Assembly: GCF_004329715.1 (NCBI RefSeq)
Contig: NZ_JXSY01000018.1
Span: 124,001-188,000 of the forward strand
Length of the DNA: 64,000 nucleotides
Origin: Bowmanella sp. JS7-9
GTDB taxonomy: Bacteria; Pseudomonadota; Gammaproteobacteria; Enterobacterales; Alteromonadaceae
Direction: 5' to 3'
The notes beneath the pieces were generated by a model. The model was not told where the DNA came from, ran no database searches, and was given only the letters and a program-made list of their open reading frames with translations. Both the position numbers and the translations under genes were made by a program. Below are positions 16,858 to 25,444 of this stretch, one piece after another; positions within the stretch are counted from its first letter, which is position 1, and the number at the start of each line of letters is the position of its first letter.

Positions 16858-17949
16858 TTAAACGTCTAGTGCCCCGTCCCAATCCGGGGGCAATAACTGT
16901 CCACGCATTCGGTAACAGTGACTCAAATGGTGGTTGATCACACTATCCTGAGGTTGACTGGCAACGGCCTGCTGGAAAGCGTGAATCGCTTCGTCCCAGC
17001 GCTGAGCAATACGATGCTCAATACCTTTTTCAATCAATGGCGCTATACTCAGCCTTTGTTTTCGGACATTTTCCGGCAAGTGACCGAGCAGTTCATAAAT
17101 CTTCACCGGTCTTTGTTTACCTTTGACCCGCACCCAATCCAGCAGACGATAATCAATACTGTCACCCAATCCTGACGCTTCCAGCGTTTGCGCGCTGACG
17201 ATGATGTCGGCATTGTATGTCGGCGTGAGCGCTTCCAAGCGCGAAGCGGTATTGACCACATCGCCCAATACGGTGCTGTCCATGCGATCTTTGGAACCCA
17301 CAGTACCGAGAATCACCGGACCAAAATGCACGCCAATGCCGATATTGATGGGGGGATAATTGCAGTTGGCACGATGCTGATTGTACAGATTAAGTGCATC
17401 ACGCATGGCCAGTGCGGCGCTGATAGCATCACGGCATTTATTCTCTGCGGTACCTTGTGGGTGATCGAATAACGCCATCACCGCATCGCCAATGAACTTA
17501 TCAATAAAGCCGCCATATTCATGAATAGGCTGGTTGATTCGCTCGAAGTACGAATTGAGAAAATTGAGCAATTCCTGTGGCGACATTTGCTCTGACAGGC
17601 GGCTAAAACCGCGTACATCACAAAACAGGATGGCGACTTCGTCTTCGATGGCATTGCCTAATTCAATTTTTCCGCTTTGACCGCCACTTAAATGGGCAAA
17701 AAATTGATTGGGGACGAATTTTTCAAATGTTCGACTAACCTGTTGCGCTTCATCCAGCTGAGCAGAAATTTGTTGCATCATTTCTGCATCGGACTCGCTT
17801 TTGCTTGGTGTGTTGGCCGAATTATGCAAAACCTTGCGATAAAGCTCATCAAGGGAACGAACACGGCGGCTTAATCGCCAGATAATGATCGCAAATAATG
17901 CGACCAGGCCGAGCAGTAAAAAAATAAAAATGTCAGGCAAATTATTCAA
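16858..17949 (-). CDS. Class III adenylate/guanylate cyclase, membrane-anchored
   Basis: Predicted cyclic-nucleotide synthase. One N-terminal membrane helix (about residues 5-25) is followed by a coiled linker and a class III catalytic domain (about 102-275). Metal-binding Asp111 (FCDVRGF) and Asp155 (FIGDAVMALF) are present, as are the transition-state Asn233 and Arg237 (VVNTASRLE). Lys151 and Thr226 at the base-selecting positions favour ATP over GTP. The C-terminal 80 residues look TPR-like (RWDEAIHAFQQAVASQP). It is divergent from the AraC-type gene across a 269-base gap. Confidence 0.88.
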   Translation of the reverse strand: MNNLPDIFIFLLLGLVALFAIIIWRLSRRVRSLDELYRKVLHNSANTPSKSESDAEMMQQISAQLDEAQQVSRTFEKFVPNQFFAHLSGGQSGKIELGNAIEDEVAILFCDVRGFSRLSEQMSPQELLNFLNSYFERINQPIHEYGGFIDKFIGDAVMALFDHPQGTAENKCRDAISAALAMRDALNLYNQHRANCNYPPINIGIGVHFGPVILGTVGSKDRMDSTVLGDVVNTASRLEALTPTYNADIIVSAQTLEASGLGDSIDYRLLDWVRVKGKQRPVKIYELLGHLPENVRKQRLSIAPLIEKGIEHRIAQRWDEAIHAFQQAVASQPQDSVINHHLSHCYRMRGQLLPPDWDGALDV

Positions 17950-18088
17950 ATTCAGGTCACAAAAATAGCGGTTAAACAGCTCGGTTTAAGATGGCAGAAA
18001 GCGTTTTGGCTGCCAAGATTAACTTTTTAAATTATCCAAAATAATAAGGGCTTACGCTTTAATTAAAAAATCGAATTTGTAATTTTCG

Positions 18089-18108
18089 GTAGTCTTTGAC
18101 TACTTTTT
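18089..18108 (+). terminator. Orphan terminator-like hairpin upstream of the AraC-type gene
   Basis: GTAGTC and GACTAC pair around TTT and are followed by five T. No plus-strand gene ends here, because the cyclase gene is on the other strand. It could end a small RNA starting in 17950-18080 or act as a leader attenuator for the AraC-type gene. The surrounding 17950-18218 region is AT-rich and otherwise shows nothing I can name. Confidence 0.5.
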
Positions 18109-18218
18109 AGGACTCATAACCCGTTAATTTTGTTGATTAAACACTAAAGTCCGAAATTTGTTAACACATGAATACAAATCCATTTATTAGTATATGCGCT
18201 ACTAATAAGGAGATTCGG

Positions 18219-18602
18219 GTGGAGCAGTATTTAAGAGAGTTACTCATTGTTCCCGAAGCAAAAGTAACCGAACTAACATCACTCGCGACGGCGTTAACAA
18301 CACTGACCCAAAAAGGTCAGGGAAATGGTCAAGGTGTTCGTGTTGATCACCTGGCTAAGCAGTTGTGTACCTCCGAAAGAAATCTGCGTCGTAAATGCGC
18401 CAAGATGTTCGGCCTCAGTCCCAGCGAGTTACTGATGAAGGTTCGTATTGAACAAGCCAAGCATTTATTGAACAAAGGCCATAGCATTGGAGACGTGGCC
18501 TATCATGTTGGCTTTACAACCCACAGCCACTTCTCGAATGTCTTTAAGCGCTATGTCGGTAAAGCGCCCAGCGCGTTTCGTAACAATAAGGCGCAGCGTT
18601 AA
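18219..18602 (+). CDS. Small AraC-family transcriptional regulator
   Basis: DNA-binding regulator consisting of little more than the AraC/XylS double helix-turn-helix (about residues 35-123 of 127). The second HTH signature is visible around [30 protein letters not shown] choose the GTG at 18219 because AAGGAG lies 6 bases upstream. An in-frame ATG at 18168 has no ribosome-binding site, and its extra 17 residues look unstructured. No effector domain is present, so control may come from its own expression level or a partner. Its stop overlaps the hemL stop tail-to-tail. Confidence 0.8.
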   Translation: MEQYLRELLIVPEAKVTELTSLATALTTLTQKGQGNGQGVRVDHLAKQLCTSERNLRRKCAKMFGLSPSELLMKVRIEQAKHLLNKGHSIGDVAYHVGFTTHSHFSNVFKRYVGKAPSAFRNNKAQR

Positions 18603-19879
18603 AGCTGCGCCATAACCTTATCTGCTGTTTCCAGCGTCATATCAAGCAATGCGTCGCTGTGGCAAGCAGACACAAAGCCAGCTTCATAAGAAGCTGGGGC
18701 CAGATAAACCCCATTGCTTAACATACCGTGGTAGAAGCGATTAAATTGCTCCGTATTGCAGTTAATCGCCTGCTGGTAATTTGTCACCGTCTCTACATCA
18801 GTAAAGAAGAAACCGAACATGCTACCGGCTTTGTTTGTGGTCAGTGGAATGCCATGACGTTTGGCGATATCCCGCAGCCCCTGAGTCAACACGTCGGTAC
18901 AATGATTAAGGCGCTCATATAATCCGTCCTGTTGGATGGCTGTCAGCGCGGCAAGGCCAGCGGCCATTGCGACCGGATTACCCGATAAGGTGCCCGCCTG
19001 ATAAACCGGCCCCAGCGGTGCCAGACACTGCATAATTTCGCGCTTACCGCCAAATGCACCAACTGGCATGCCACCACCGATAACTTTACCTAAACAGGTC
19101 AGGTCAGGACGAATATTGTAGTGGGCCTGAGCGCCACCCAACGCGACGCGAAAACCGGTCATGACCTCATCAAAGATCAACACGGCGCCGTATTGGTCGC
19201 ATACGTCCCGTAAGCCTTCCAGGAATCCCGGAACGGGCGGAATACAGTTCATATTGCCTGCGACCGGTTCAACGATAATAGCCGCGATTTCATCACCAGA
19301 TTCAGCAAAGACCCGACGTACCTCGTCGATATTGTTATATTCCAGTGTAATGGTGTGCTTGGCGTAATCAGCCGGCACGCCCGGAGAACTGGGGACACCA
19401 AAGGTCAGTGCGCCGCTGCCGGCTTTGACCAGCAAGCCATCGGCGTGACCATGATAGCAGCCCTCAAACTTAATAAACTTGTCACGCTGGGTGTACCCGC
19501 GGGCCAGACGAATTGCGCTCATGGTGGCCTCGGTTCCCGAGTTTACCATGCGTAACATTTCCATTGATGGCACCAGCGTGCTGACCAGTTCGGCCATGGT
19601 AATTTCGATTTCTGTCGGTGCTCCGTAACTCAAACCATTTTCTGCGGCTTTGATTACTGCCTCACGGATAGCCGCATGGTTGTGACCCAACACCATAGGT
19701 CCCCAGGACAGCACATAGTCAATATATTGTTTGCCTTCGCTGTCATACAAAAACGCCCCATCGGCGCGTTGGATAAACGGCGGAGTACCACCGACAGCTT
19801 TGAATGCGCGAACCGGTGAGTTTACGCCACCAGGAATATGGATCTGGGCGCGTTTAAATAAATCATTTGAAGAGGTCAT
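18599..19879 (-). CDS. hemL: Glutamate-1-semialdehyde 2,1-aminomutase
   Basis: PLP enzyme of the C5 heme pathway that turns glutamate-1-semialdehyde into 5-aminolevulinate. The PLP lysine is Lys265 in [17 protein letters not shown]. The NSGTEA segment (113-118) and FDEVMTGFR (236-244) are the other family signatures. At 426 aa it is complete. The ATG overlaps the pyrB stop by 4 bases, so the two genes are probably translated together. A hemJ-like gene lies just beyond pyrB. Confidence 0.97.
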   Translation of the reverse strand: MTSSNDLFKRAQIHIPGGVNSPVRAFKAVGGTPPFIQRADGAFLYDSEGKQYIDYVLSWGPMVLGHNHAAIREAVIKAAENGLSYGAPTEIEITMAELVSTLVPSMEMLRMVNSGTEATMSAIRLARGYTQRDKFIKFEGCYHGHADGLLVKAGSGALTFGVPSSPGVPADYAKHTITLEYNNIDEVRRVFAESGDEIAAIIVEPVAGNMNCIPPVPGFLEGLRDVCDQYGAVLIFDEVMTGFRVALGGAQAHYNIRPDLTCLGKVIGGGMPVGAFGGKREIMQCLAPLGPVYQAGTLSGNPVAMAAGLAALTAIQQDGLYERLNHCTDVLTQGLRDIAKRHGIPLTTNKAGSMFGFFFTDVETVTNYQQAINCNTEQFNRFYHGMLSNGVYLAPASYEAGFVSACHSDALLDMTLETADKVMAQL

Positions 19880-20892
19880 TGTTGGCCTTTAGTTGTGAAC
19901 CACTGCACGTCACAGTCATATTTTGCCACCAGGTCTTCGACGCCAAGCGTCAGTGCAAACAGCGCCATACGCACCAGTACACCATTATCTGCCTGACGGA
20001 AAATTGCGAGGTTCGGGTTAAGGTTCAGGTCATTATCCAGTTCATTGGCATCGGCACGGCTATCTCGTGGTAGCGGGTGCATAATGACGGTGTTGGATTT
20101 GAAGTGTTGTGTGTAGATTTGCTGGTTCAGTCGGAATTTTCCCCGGTACTGATCGGCTTCCGCTTTGCTGGCAAAGCGTTCTTCCTGCACGCGGGTCTGA
20201 TAGCAAATATCGGCATCCAGACTACCGGTGAGCTGGTCGGTAATTGTCACCCGATGCCCGGCTTTATCCAGTTCTGCCATGACTTTATCCGGCATCGCCA
20301 GTGCCTGCGGAGAGATCAGGGTCAGTCGGATATTTTTATACAAACACAGCAATTTTGACAAGGAATGCACGGTACGACCGTATTTAAGGTCGCCAATCAT
20401 GGCGATATGCATGCCATCGATGCTCTTACCATGGTCGGCCAGCTCCTTCTGAATGGTGTACAAGTCCAGTAGCGCCTGAGTCGGGTGTTCATTCGGGCCA
20501 TCGCCGCCGTTAATCACGGGAACGCGGCTACCCTGAGCAAATTCAGCCACAGAGCCGGCGTCCGGATGGCGCATGGCAACGATATCGGAATAACTGGAAA
20601 GCACCCGGGCGGTGTCATACAGGGACTCGCCCTTGGACAATGCGGAGGTCGCCATACCGGCTGTTTCGCGCACTTCTCCACCAAGAAGGTTAAACGCCGT
20701 GCCAAAGCTTACCCGGGTACGGGTACTGGCCTCAAAAAACAAATTTCCTAAAATTGCGCCATCCAGCACCTTGGTGCGCTTTTGACGATGAGCGTAGGGG
20801 GCCATCCGATTGGCAACGGCAAAAACCTGCCGAATAGTATCCAGATCAAATTGATCCACTGAGAGAATATGTTGCCCGCGAAAAGAGTTCAT
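19876..20892 (-). CDS. pyrB: Aspartate carbamoyltransferase, catalytic subunit
   Basis: Cytoplasmic enzyme that makes carbamoyl-aspartate in pyrimidine synthesis. The carbamoyl-phosphate loop STRTR lies at residues 56-60 and [11 protein letters not shown] further on. At 338 aa it is about 30 residues longer than E. coli PyrB. No pyrI regulatory subunit gene is adjacent, so the enzyme may be unregulated by nucleotides or organised differently. It is the first gene of a pyrB-hemL pair. Confidence 0.96.
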   Translation of the reverse strand: MNSFRGQHILSVDQFDLDTIRQVFAVANRMAPYAHRQKRTKVLDGAILGNLFFEASTRTRVSFGTAFNLLGGEVRETAGMATSALSKGESLYDTARVLSSYSDIVAMRHPDAGSVAEFAQGSRVPVINGGDGPNEHPTQALLDLYTIQKELADHGKSIDGMHIAMIGDLKYGRTVHSLSKLLCLYKNIRLTLISPQALAMPDKVMAELDKAGHRVTITDQLTGSLDADICYQTRVQEERFASKAEADQYRGKFRLNQQIYTQHFKSNTVIMHPLPRDSRADANELDNDLNLNPNLAIFRQADNGVLVRMALFALTLGVEDLVAKYDCDVQWFTTKGQQ

Positions 20893-20978
20893 ATATTCAA
20901 AATCCGGCCAGTTTTAAGCAGGCGCGATTCTATCACGCCGGAAATAAATGTGAATGTACGTCAGCGTCAGACGCTGGA

Positions 20979-21410
20979 TCAGATAAATTTCACCACCGCC
21001 AATGACACCACCGCCAGCAAGACTAAAACAGGTAGTTCATTGATAATTCTGAAGAACCTGGCGCTGTGGCAGTGGGGGTTATGGATGAGCTTTTTCATCA
21101 GGCTAAATAACCAGCCGTGATAAATATACAAGGCTGTCACCAGCGCCAGTTTCACATGCAACCAGTGGGCAGCACGAAACCAGTCTGCGCCGTAACTGAC
21201 AATCAGTGCGACGCCAAACACCAGGGTCAGAAGCGCAAACGGGGTGACGAACCAAAAAAGTCGTCTTTCCATGATTTGCAATTGTGCATGCACATTGGGA
21301 TCCCTCGACTCTGCATGGTAGACAAACAGGCGGGGCAGATAAAAAATGCCGGCAAACCAGGCCACCATAAAAAAGATATGTAAGGCCTTAAGCCAAAGAA
21401 TAGACGTCAC
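20979..21410 (-). CDS. hemJ: HemJ-type protoporphyrinogen oxidase / CopD-like membrane protein
   Basis: Four-helix membrane protein of 143 aa. The N-terminus LKALHIFFMVAWFAGIFYLPRLFVYH is typical of the HemJ (UPF0093) family, which oxidises protoporphyrinogen IX in bacteria lacking HemG/HemY. His11 in ALHIFF is the conserved residue essential in studied HemJ proteins. Helices lie at about residues 5-25, 50-72, 82-100 and 122-142. Proximity to hemL supports a heme role. Some annotations call such proteins CopD, but the sequence favours HemJ. Confidence 0.8.
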   Translation of the reverse strand: MTSILWLKALHIFFMVAWFAGIFYLPRLFVYHAESRDPNVHAQLQIMERRLFWFVTPFALLTLVFGVALIVSYGADWFRAAHWLHVKLALVTALYIYHGWLFSLMKKLIHNPHCHSARFFRIINELPVLVLLAVVSLAVVKFI

Positions 21411-21412
21411 GA

Positions 21413-23137
21413 CTAATATTCCTGTTTATGTAAATGCCCGCGTAGTGTACTCCAGGTGACAACGCCAATCAGTTGATTCTGATCCTGTTGATACACATAA
21501 ACCGCGCCATTTCTGCTGGCCTGCAAAATATCGTAAACCTCTGACAAGGTAGCCTGAGCGCTGACCCCTTGCATCGTTGTGTAACTGACCGGTCGGCTGT
21601 CTTCGCCACTGAGGCTGATATCCCATTGTGCAAGCTGAAACTCTGGCCCATCTTCTCCGGCAATACGCAGCACCACCAGTTTCTGCGGCGCGTGTTCCAT
21701 AAATTGCATGATTTGTTGTTGATTGCTATCTGCAAAAATCTGGATATCTGCTTGCATTACCGCGATTACCCCGGTTTTTTGCAGATGTTCGCGCACTGGC
21801 GTGGTCTGATACGGCAGTTGTTGAAACTGTAACTGGCGAATAAACACCGAACTGTTATTTAAAAACTGTGTGGAGGTCACATAGGCCGGCACAATCACCA
21901 GCATGGCAGGCAGAATGACATTGGGATTAAAAGATAATTCCATTACCGCAGATAATGCCGCCAATGGAGCGTGTAACACTGCAGTAAACATACCTGCCAT
22001 GCCAAGCAGGCCAAAGCTGCCAGTAAACTGATCGGCGTCTTCCAGCAATAAATTCAAGGGCAGTAAAAATAATGCCCCGCCGATTACGCCGAGGCCGAAT
22101 ATGGGGCCGATTACCCCGCCAGGTATACCAAGGCCGATCGCAATAATAGTGAGTAGTAACTTACCAAATAGCAGGGCGATAAGCAGGGTAACATTGTGTG
22201 GGTTGTCGATGACCACATCAATAGCCGTCAGGCCTGAGCCCATGGCTTCAGGCAGCACAAAGCCAATGCAACCCGTGATAAATCCAGCCAGTAATAAGCG
22301 GGTCGCCATATTAAAACGGCTGAAGAATTCGATTGTCTTCATTAGCTGATGATTAAACAGGGCGGCTAATCCGCCCATACCCACACCAAAAAATATCAGC
22401 AATAAGTACATCCAGGGTTCTAACGCCACCCAGCGCAGGAACGCCATCTCATGCACCTCACCAAATACCAGCGTGGTTAACAGTGAACCCACTGCGGCGG
22501 CCAGCATTACGGGTATAAAAACGTGGATTTTGTATTCACGCAGCACGACTTCCATAACAAAAATCACGGCGGCAAAGGGGGTGTTAAAGGTGGCGGAAAT
22601 GCCTGCAGCGACACCACATCCAGCCAAAATACGTATGCTGTTAAACGGCAGTTTTAGTCTATCACCGACAAAACTGCTGCCGGCCGCGCCTAAGTGCACA
22701 GCCGGCCCCTCTCGTCCGACTGAAAATCCGCAGGCCAACGCCAGCATGCCGCCGAAAAATTGGTTAATCGTTGTGCGCAGCGGCATCAGACCATAGAAGG
22801 TTTTCACCCGGTGAATAACGAACGGAATGCCGAGCCGGTAATGGCGAAAACCTGTCAGCCATGCAACGAATAAAATAAGCATGGCCGCCAGTGACGGCAG
22901 CAGAAAACGATGGCGCGGGTCGAGCAAACTAAAATTATCTGGTACCGTCAGGATCAGTAATTGAATCCCTTCCACACACAGGCGCAGCAGGGTGATCAAT
23001 AGCGCAGCGATAACACCCGCGACAATACCGAGCAGGCACAGTTGTACAGAAGTGCGCGGATGCGCCAGTTCGTATCGCAGTTTGTCCAATTGCATGGCAA
23101 TGGCATAATAAGCGGAAATGATAGGTAAGCTTATCAC
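21413..23137 (-). CDS. ClC-family chloride channel/antiporter with C-terminal CBS domains
   Basis: Inner-membrane anion transporter of the CLC family. Signatures are GREGPAVHLG (residues 141-150, with the gating Glu) and GIPGGVIGP (about 340). The first selectivity motif, normally GSGIP, appears only as GSGLTAID. Around ten hydrophobic helices occupy residues 30-430. The last 140 residues carry a CBS pair (about 445-570), which usually binds adenine nucleotides. The start is uncertain: the GTG at 23137 gives 574 aa, an ATG at 23095 gives 560 aa, and neither has a clear ribosome-binding site. Confidence 0.9.
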   Translation of the reverse strand: MISLPIISAYYAIAMQLDKLRYELAHPRTSVQLCLLGIVAGVIAALLITLLRLCVEGIQLLILTVPDNFSLLDPRHRFLLPSLAAMLILFVAWLTGFRHYRLGIPFVIHRVKTFYGLMPLRTTINQFFGGMLALACGFSVGREGPAVHLGAAGSSFVGDRLKLPFNSIRILAGCGVAAGISATFNTPFAAVIFVMEVVLREYKIHVFIPVMLAAAVGSLLTTLVFGEVHEMAFLRWVALEPWMYLLLIFFGVGMGGLAALFNHQLMKTIEFFSRFNMATRLLLAGFITGCIGFVLPEAMGSGLTAIDVVIDNPHNVTLLIALLFGKLLLTIIAIGLGIPGGVIGPIFGLGVIGGALFLLPLNLLLEDADQFTGSFGLLGMAGMFTAVLHAPLAALSAVMELSFNPNVILPAMLVIVPAYVTSTQFLNNSSVFIRQLQFQQLPYQTTPVREHLQKTGVIAVMQADIQIFADSNQQQIMQFMEHAPQKLVVLRIAGEDGPEFQLAQWDISLSGEDSRPVSYTTMQGVSAQATLSEVYDILQASRNGAVYVYQQDQNQLIGVVTWSTLRGHLHKQEY

Positions 23138-23180
23138 AAGTTATTGTATTTAATGGCTTTTAAAATTTGAGGTAGAGCAT

Positions 23181-23894
23181 TTGTCGGAATATTTGCAGCA
23201 ATTCAAGGATAAGTGGGGACTGGCGACGTTCTATCTGCGCGTGATTAGCCTGTTTGCCATCGCTGTCGCTGCCGGATTTGGTCTGGGTTACGGGGTTACA
23301 GATTTGGTTTCAGCCAAACTCGAGACCCAGCAAAACAGCCTGAATCAGCTGAATCAGGAGAATAATCAGTTACAGCGCCGTCTGAATATTATTGGCGTGG
23401 AATTAGAAATCGAAAAGCGCGCTAACCAACAGGCGCAGCGAGACTTGCAAAATGCGATTGAGGAATCTCAGCAAATCCGTCAGGAATTGTCGTTTTACCA
23501 AAAAGTCATGGCGCCTGAACTGAATGAAGATGGCTTTGTTATCGACAGTCTGGATATTGAGTCGATGTCCACCCCTGGTCGTTACCATATGGCCATGGTT
23601 CTGATGCAACAAGAACGTCGAAAAACCTTCGTAAAAGGCAGTATCAAACTGTATCTCAAAGGCAGTCAGAATGGTCAGGCGGTGACGCTAGGCATGGATC
23701 AACTGGGATTGGATGCAATGAATTTTGAGTTCCGCTATTTTGAAGTGCTTAAAGCGGACTTCCAGTTACCTGACGGCTTTACCCCGGATCGTTTTGAAGT
23801 GCAGGCCAGATTAACCAGCAAGGGCAGTAAACAGGCCAGTTATGAGCGCACTTTTAACTGGCGTTTGACCAGTATGGATGTCATCAGCGGGTAA
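23181..23894 (+). CDS. Membrane-anchored coiled-coil protein (probably DUF6776)
   Basis: Unknown 237-aa protein. One N-terminal membrane helix (about residues 20-42) is followed by a strong coiled-coil rich in Gln and Asn (about 48-112) and a folded, beta-rich C-terminal domain (about 115-237). The architecture fits what I remember as DUF6776 in Alteromonadales. The start is a TTG preceded by a weak GGTAGAG. It lies upstream of erpA with a 93-base gap. Function is not established. The shape suggests a periplasmic spacer or scaffold. Confidence 0.75.
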   Translation: MSEYLQQFKDKWGLATFYLRVISLFAIAVAAGFGLGYGVTDLVSAKLETQQNSLNQLNQENNQLQRRLNIIGVELEIEKRANQQAQRDLQNAIEESQQIRQELSFYQKVMAPELNEDGFVIDSLDIESMSTPGRYHMAMVLMQQERRKTFVKGSIKLYLKGSQNGQAVTLGMDQLGLDAMNFEFRYFEVLKADFQLPDGFTPDRFEVQARLTSKGSKQASYERTFNWRLTSMDVISG

Positions 23895-23987
23895 TTGCGG
23901 TTTTACCGAGAGGATTTCTTGACCAAATTACTCGGGTATTAGATAATTCGCGACCCCTGAATGGGGTCGATTTGTACCGGAGACATT

Positions 23988-24332
23988 ATGACTGTTGAAA
24001 TGGCCATGCCAATTGAGTTTACTGATGCAGCTGCACGCAAAGTGCTGGCGTTGATTGATGAAGAGGAAAATCCGAATCTGAAATTACGCGTATTTGTGAC
24101 AGGCGGTGGTTGTTCAGGTTTCCAGTACGGTTTTACCTTCGACGAAAAGGTTAACGAAGGCGATATGACCATCGAAAAGCAGGGCGTGACGCTGGTGGTT
24201 GACCCGATGAGTCTGCAATACCTGGTGGGTGGTGAAGTTGACTATACCGAAGGACTGGAAGGTAGCCGTTTTAAGGTAAATAACCCCAATGCGACGACAA
24301 CCTGTGGCTGTGGCTCGTCATTCAGTATTTAA
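23988..24332 (+). CDS. erpA: ErpA, A-type iron-sulfur cluster carrier
   Basis: A-type carrier that passes 4Fe-4S clusters to apo-enzymes such as the isoprenoid enzyme IspG. The three ligand cysteines are Cys42 (GGCSG), Cys106 and Cys108 ([11 protein letters not shown]). I start it at ATG 23988 (114 aa) because GGAG lies 7 bases upstream and this matches the family length. An in-frame earlier start would add only nine unrelated residues. No isc genes are adjacent. Confidence 0.95.
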   Translation: MTVEMAMPIEFTDAAARKVLALIDEEENPNLKLRVFVTGGGCSGFQYGFTFDEKVNEGDMTIEKQGVTLVVDPMSLQYLVGGEVDYTEGLEGSRFKVNNPNATTTCGCGSSFSI

Positions 24333-24377
24333 CTTAAGCCTAAAATCTGCTCTACTCTGAGTATTCTCGCAGTGCAC

Positions 24378-24401
24378 GGTGAACCATAGGTTAGGTTCAC
24401 C
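24378..24401 (+). promoter_or_regulatory. Inverted repeat in the leader of the LacI-type gene
   Basis: GGTGAACC and GGTTCACC form a perfect 8-bp inverted repeat with an 8-nt centre, ending 15 bases before the regulator's ATG. It may be a leader hairpin next to the ribosome-binding site (AAGGA) or an operator. It differs in sequence from the two palindromes in front of the sucrose genes. Confidence 0.45.
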
Positions 24402-24415
24402 CCAAGGATACTCAT

Positions 24416-25444
24416 ATGCCTAATGGCAAACTAACCCTGAAAACGGTTGCTGACGCTCTGGGCGTTTCAGTTGCCACTATCTCTAATGCCTTCAATCGTC
24501 CCGATCAACTCTCGGCCAAACGCCGTGAAGAAATATTGCAGGCATGCAGCGATATGGGTTACTACGGCCCTAACAAAGCTGCCAGTTCGCTGCGCAAAGG
24601 TCATTTTAATATCATCGCGCTGGTGCTGCCTGACAGCCTTGAGTATATGGTGACCGACCCGGTTGCCAGTCAGTTTATCAAAGGTGTCGCCGAGGGATTA
24701 AAAGAGACCCAAACTAACCTGCTGTTGTTTTCGGGGAGCAGTGACTCAGTGCATGAGGTAGTTGACTTTGTTGACGGCTTTATTTGCTACGGCGGCCCTC
24801 GCAACGCCAAATTGCGCGATCAATTAGCCAAGCTGGACAAAAAAGTGGTCACCGTTGACTTCGATATCCAGGGCAAGCCATCGGTAAATATCGATAACCA
24901 GCGTGCCGCGTTTGAGGTGGCGCAAAATGTGTTGAAACAAGGGGTGAAAAATCCTGCCATTCTTGGTTTGCGTTTGATTGACTCTAAATTCACCTGTCGT
25001 GTGTACGACAGTGAATTACTGGATGCGAACACTTCGATTGCCCACCGTCGTCTTGACGGTTACATGCAGGCGCTGCAGGAAAATCATATCGCTATCGGTA
25101 ATGATCGTATCTGGCATATTCCGGAGAGTAACCAACATTATGCTGCTATCGCAGCCAGGGAAGCATTGTCGACCAACCCGCGCCCTGATGTGTTGTTGTG
25201 TATGAGTGATATCATCGCGCTATCGGCAATGCGTGAAGCGTTACAAATGGGTCTGCGTATTCCCGAAGATGTAAAAGTTGTCGGCTTTGATGGCATCGAA
25301 GAGACCCGCCGTTTTCACCCAACACTTACCACAGTGCATCAATATAGTGATGAAAAAGGCCGCCGTGCTGCCAAATTATTTTTAAGTGGCGACACAGCAA
25401 GCCTGAATCTGAATTATGAGATCATTCAGGGTGAAAGCAGCTAA
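24416..25444 (+). CDS. scrR: LacI-family regulator, probable sucrose repressor
   Basis: Transcription factor with an N-terminal LacI HTH (residues 4-50: TLKTVADALGVSVATISNAFN) and a periplasmic-binding-protein-like sugar domain (about 60-335). Its convergent neighbour encodes sucrose phosphorylase, with a 4-base overlap of the ends. Sucrose-related transporter, receptor and kinase genes follow. It is therefore the likely local repressor, released by sucrose or a derivative. The two CTTAAnCGATTAAG-type palindromes upstream of neighbouring genes are its likely operators. The scrR name is by analogy with the sucrose regulons described in Shewanella. Confidence 0.8.
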   Translation: MPNGKLTLKTVADALGVSVATISNAFNRPDQLSAKRREEILQACSDMGYYGPNKAASSLRKGHFNIIALVLPDSLEYMVTDPVASQFIKGVAEGLKETQTNLLLFSGSSDSVHEVVDFVDGFICYGGPRNAKLRDQLAKLDKKVVTVDFDIQGKPSVNIDNQRAAFEVAQNVLKQGVKNPAILGLRLIDSKFTCRVYDSELLDANTSIAHRRLDGYMQALQENHIAIGNDRIWHIPESNQHYAAIAAREALSTNPRPDVLLCMSDIIALSAMREALQMGLRIPEDVKVVGFDGIEETRRFHPTLTTVHQYSDEKGRRAAKLFLSGDTASLNLNYEIIQGESS

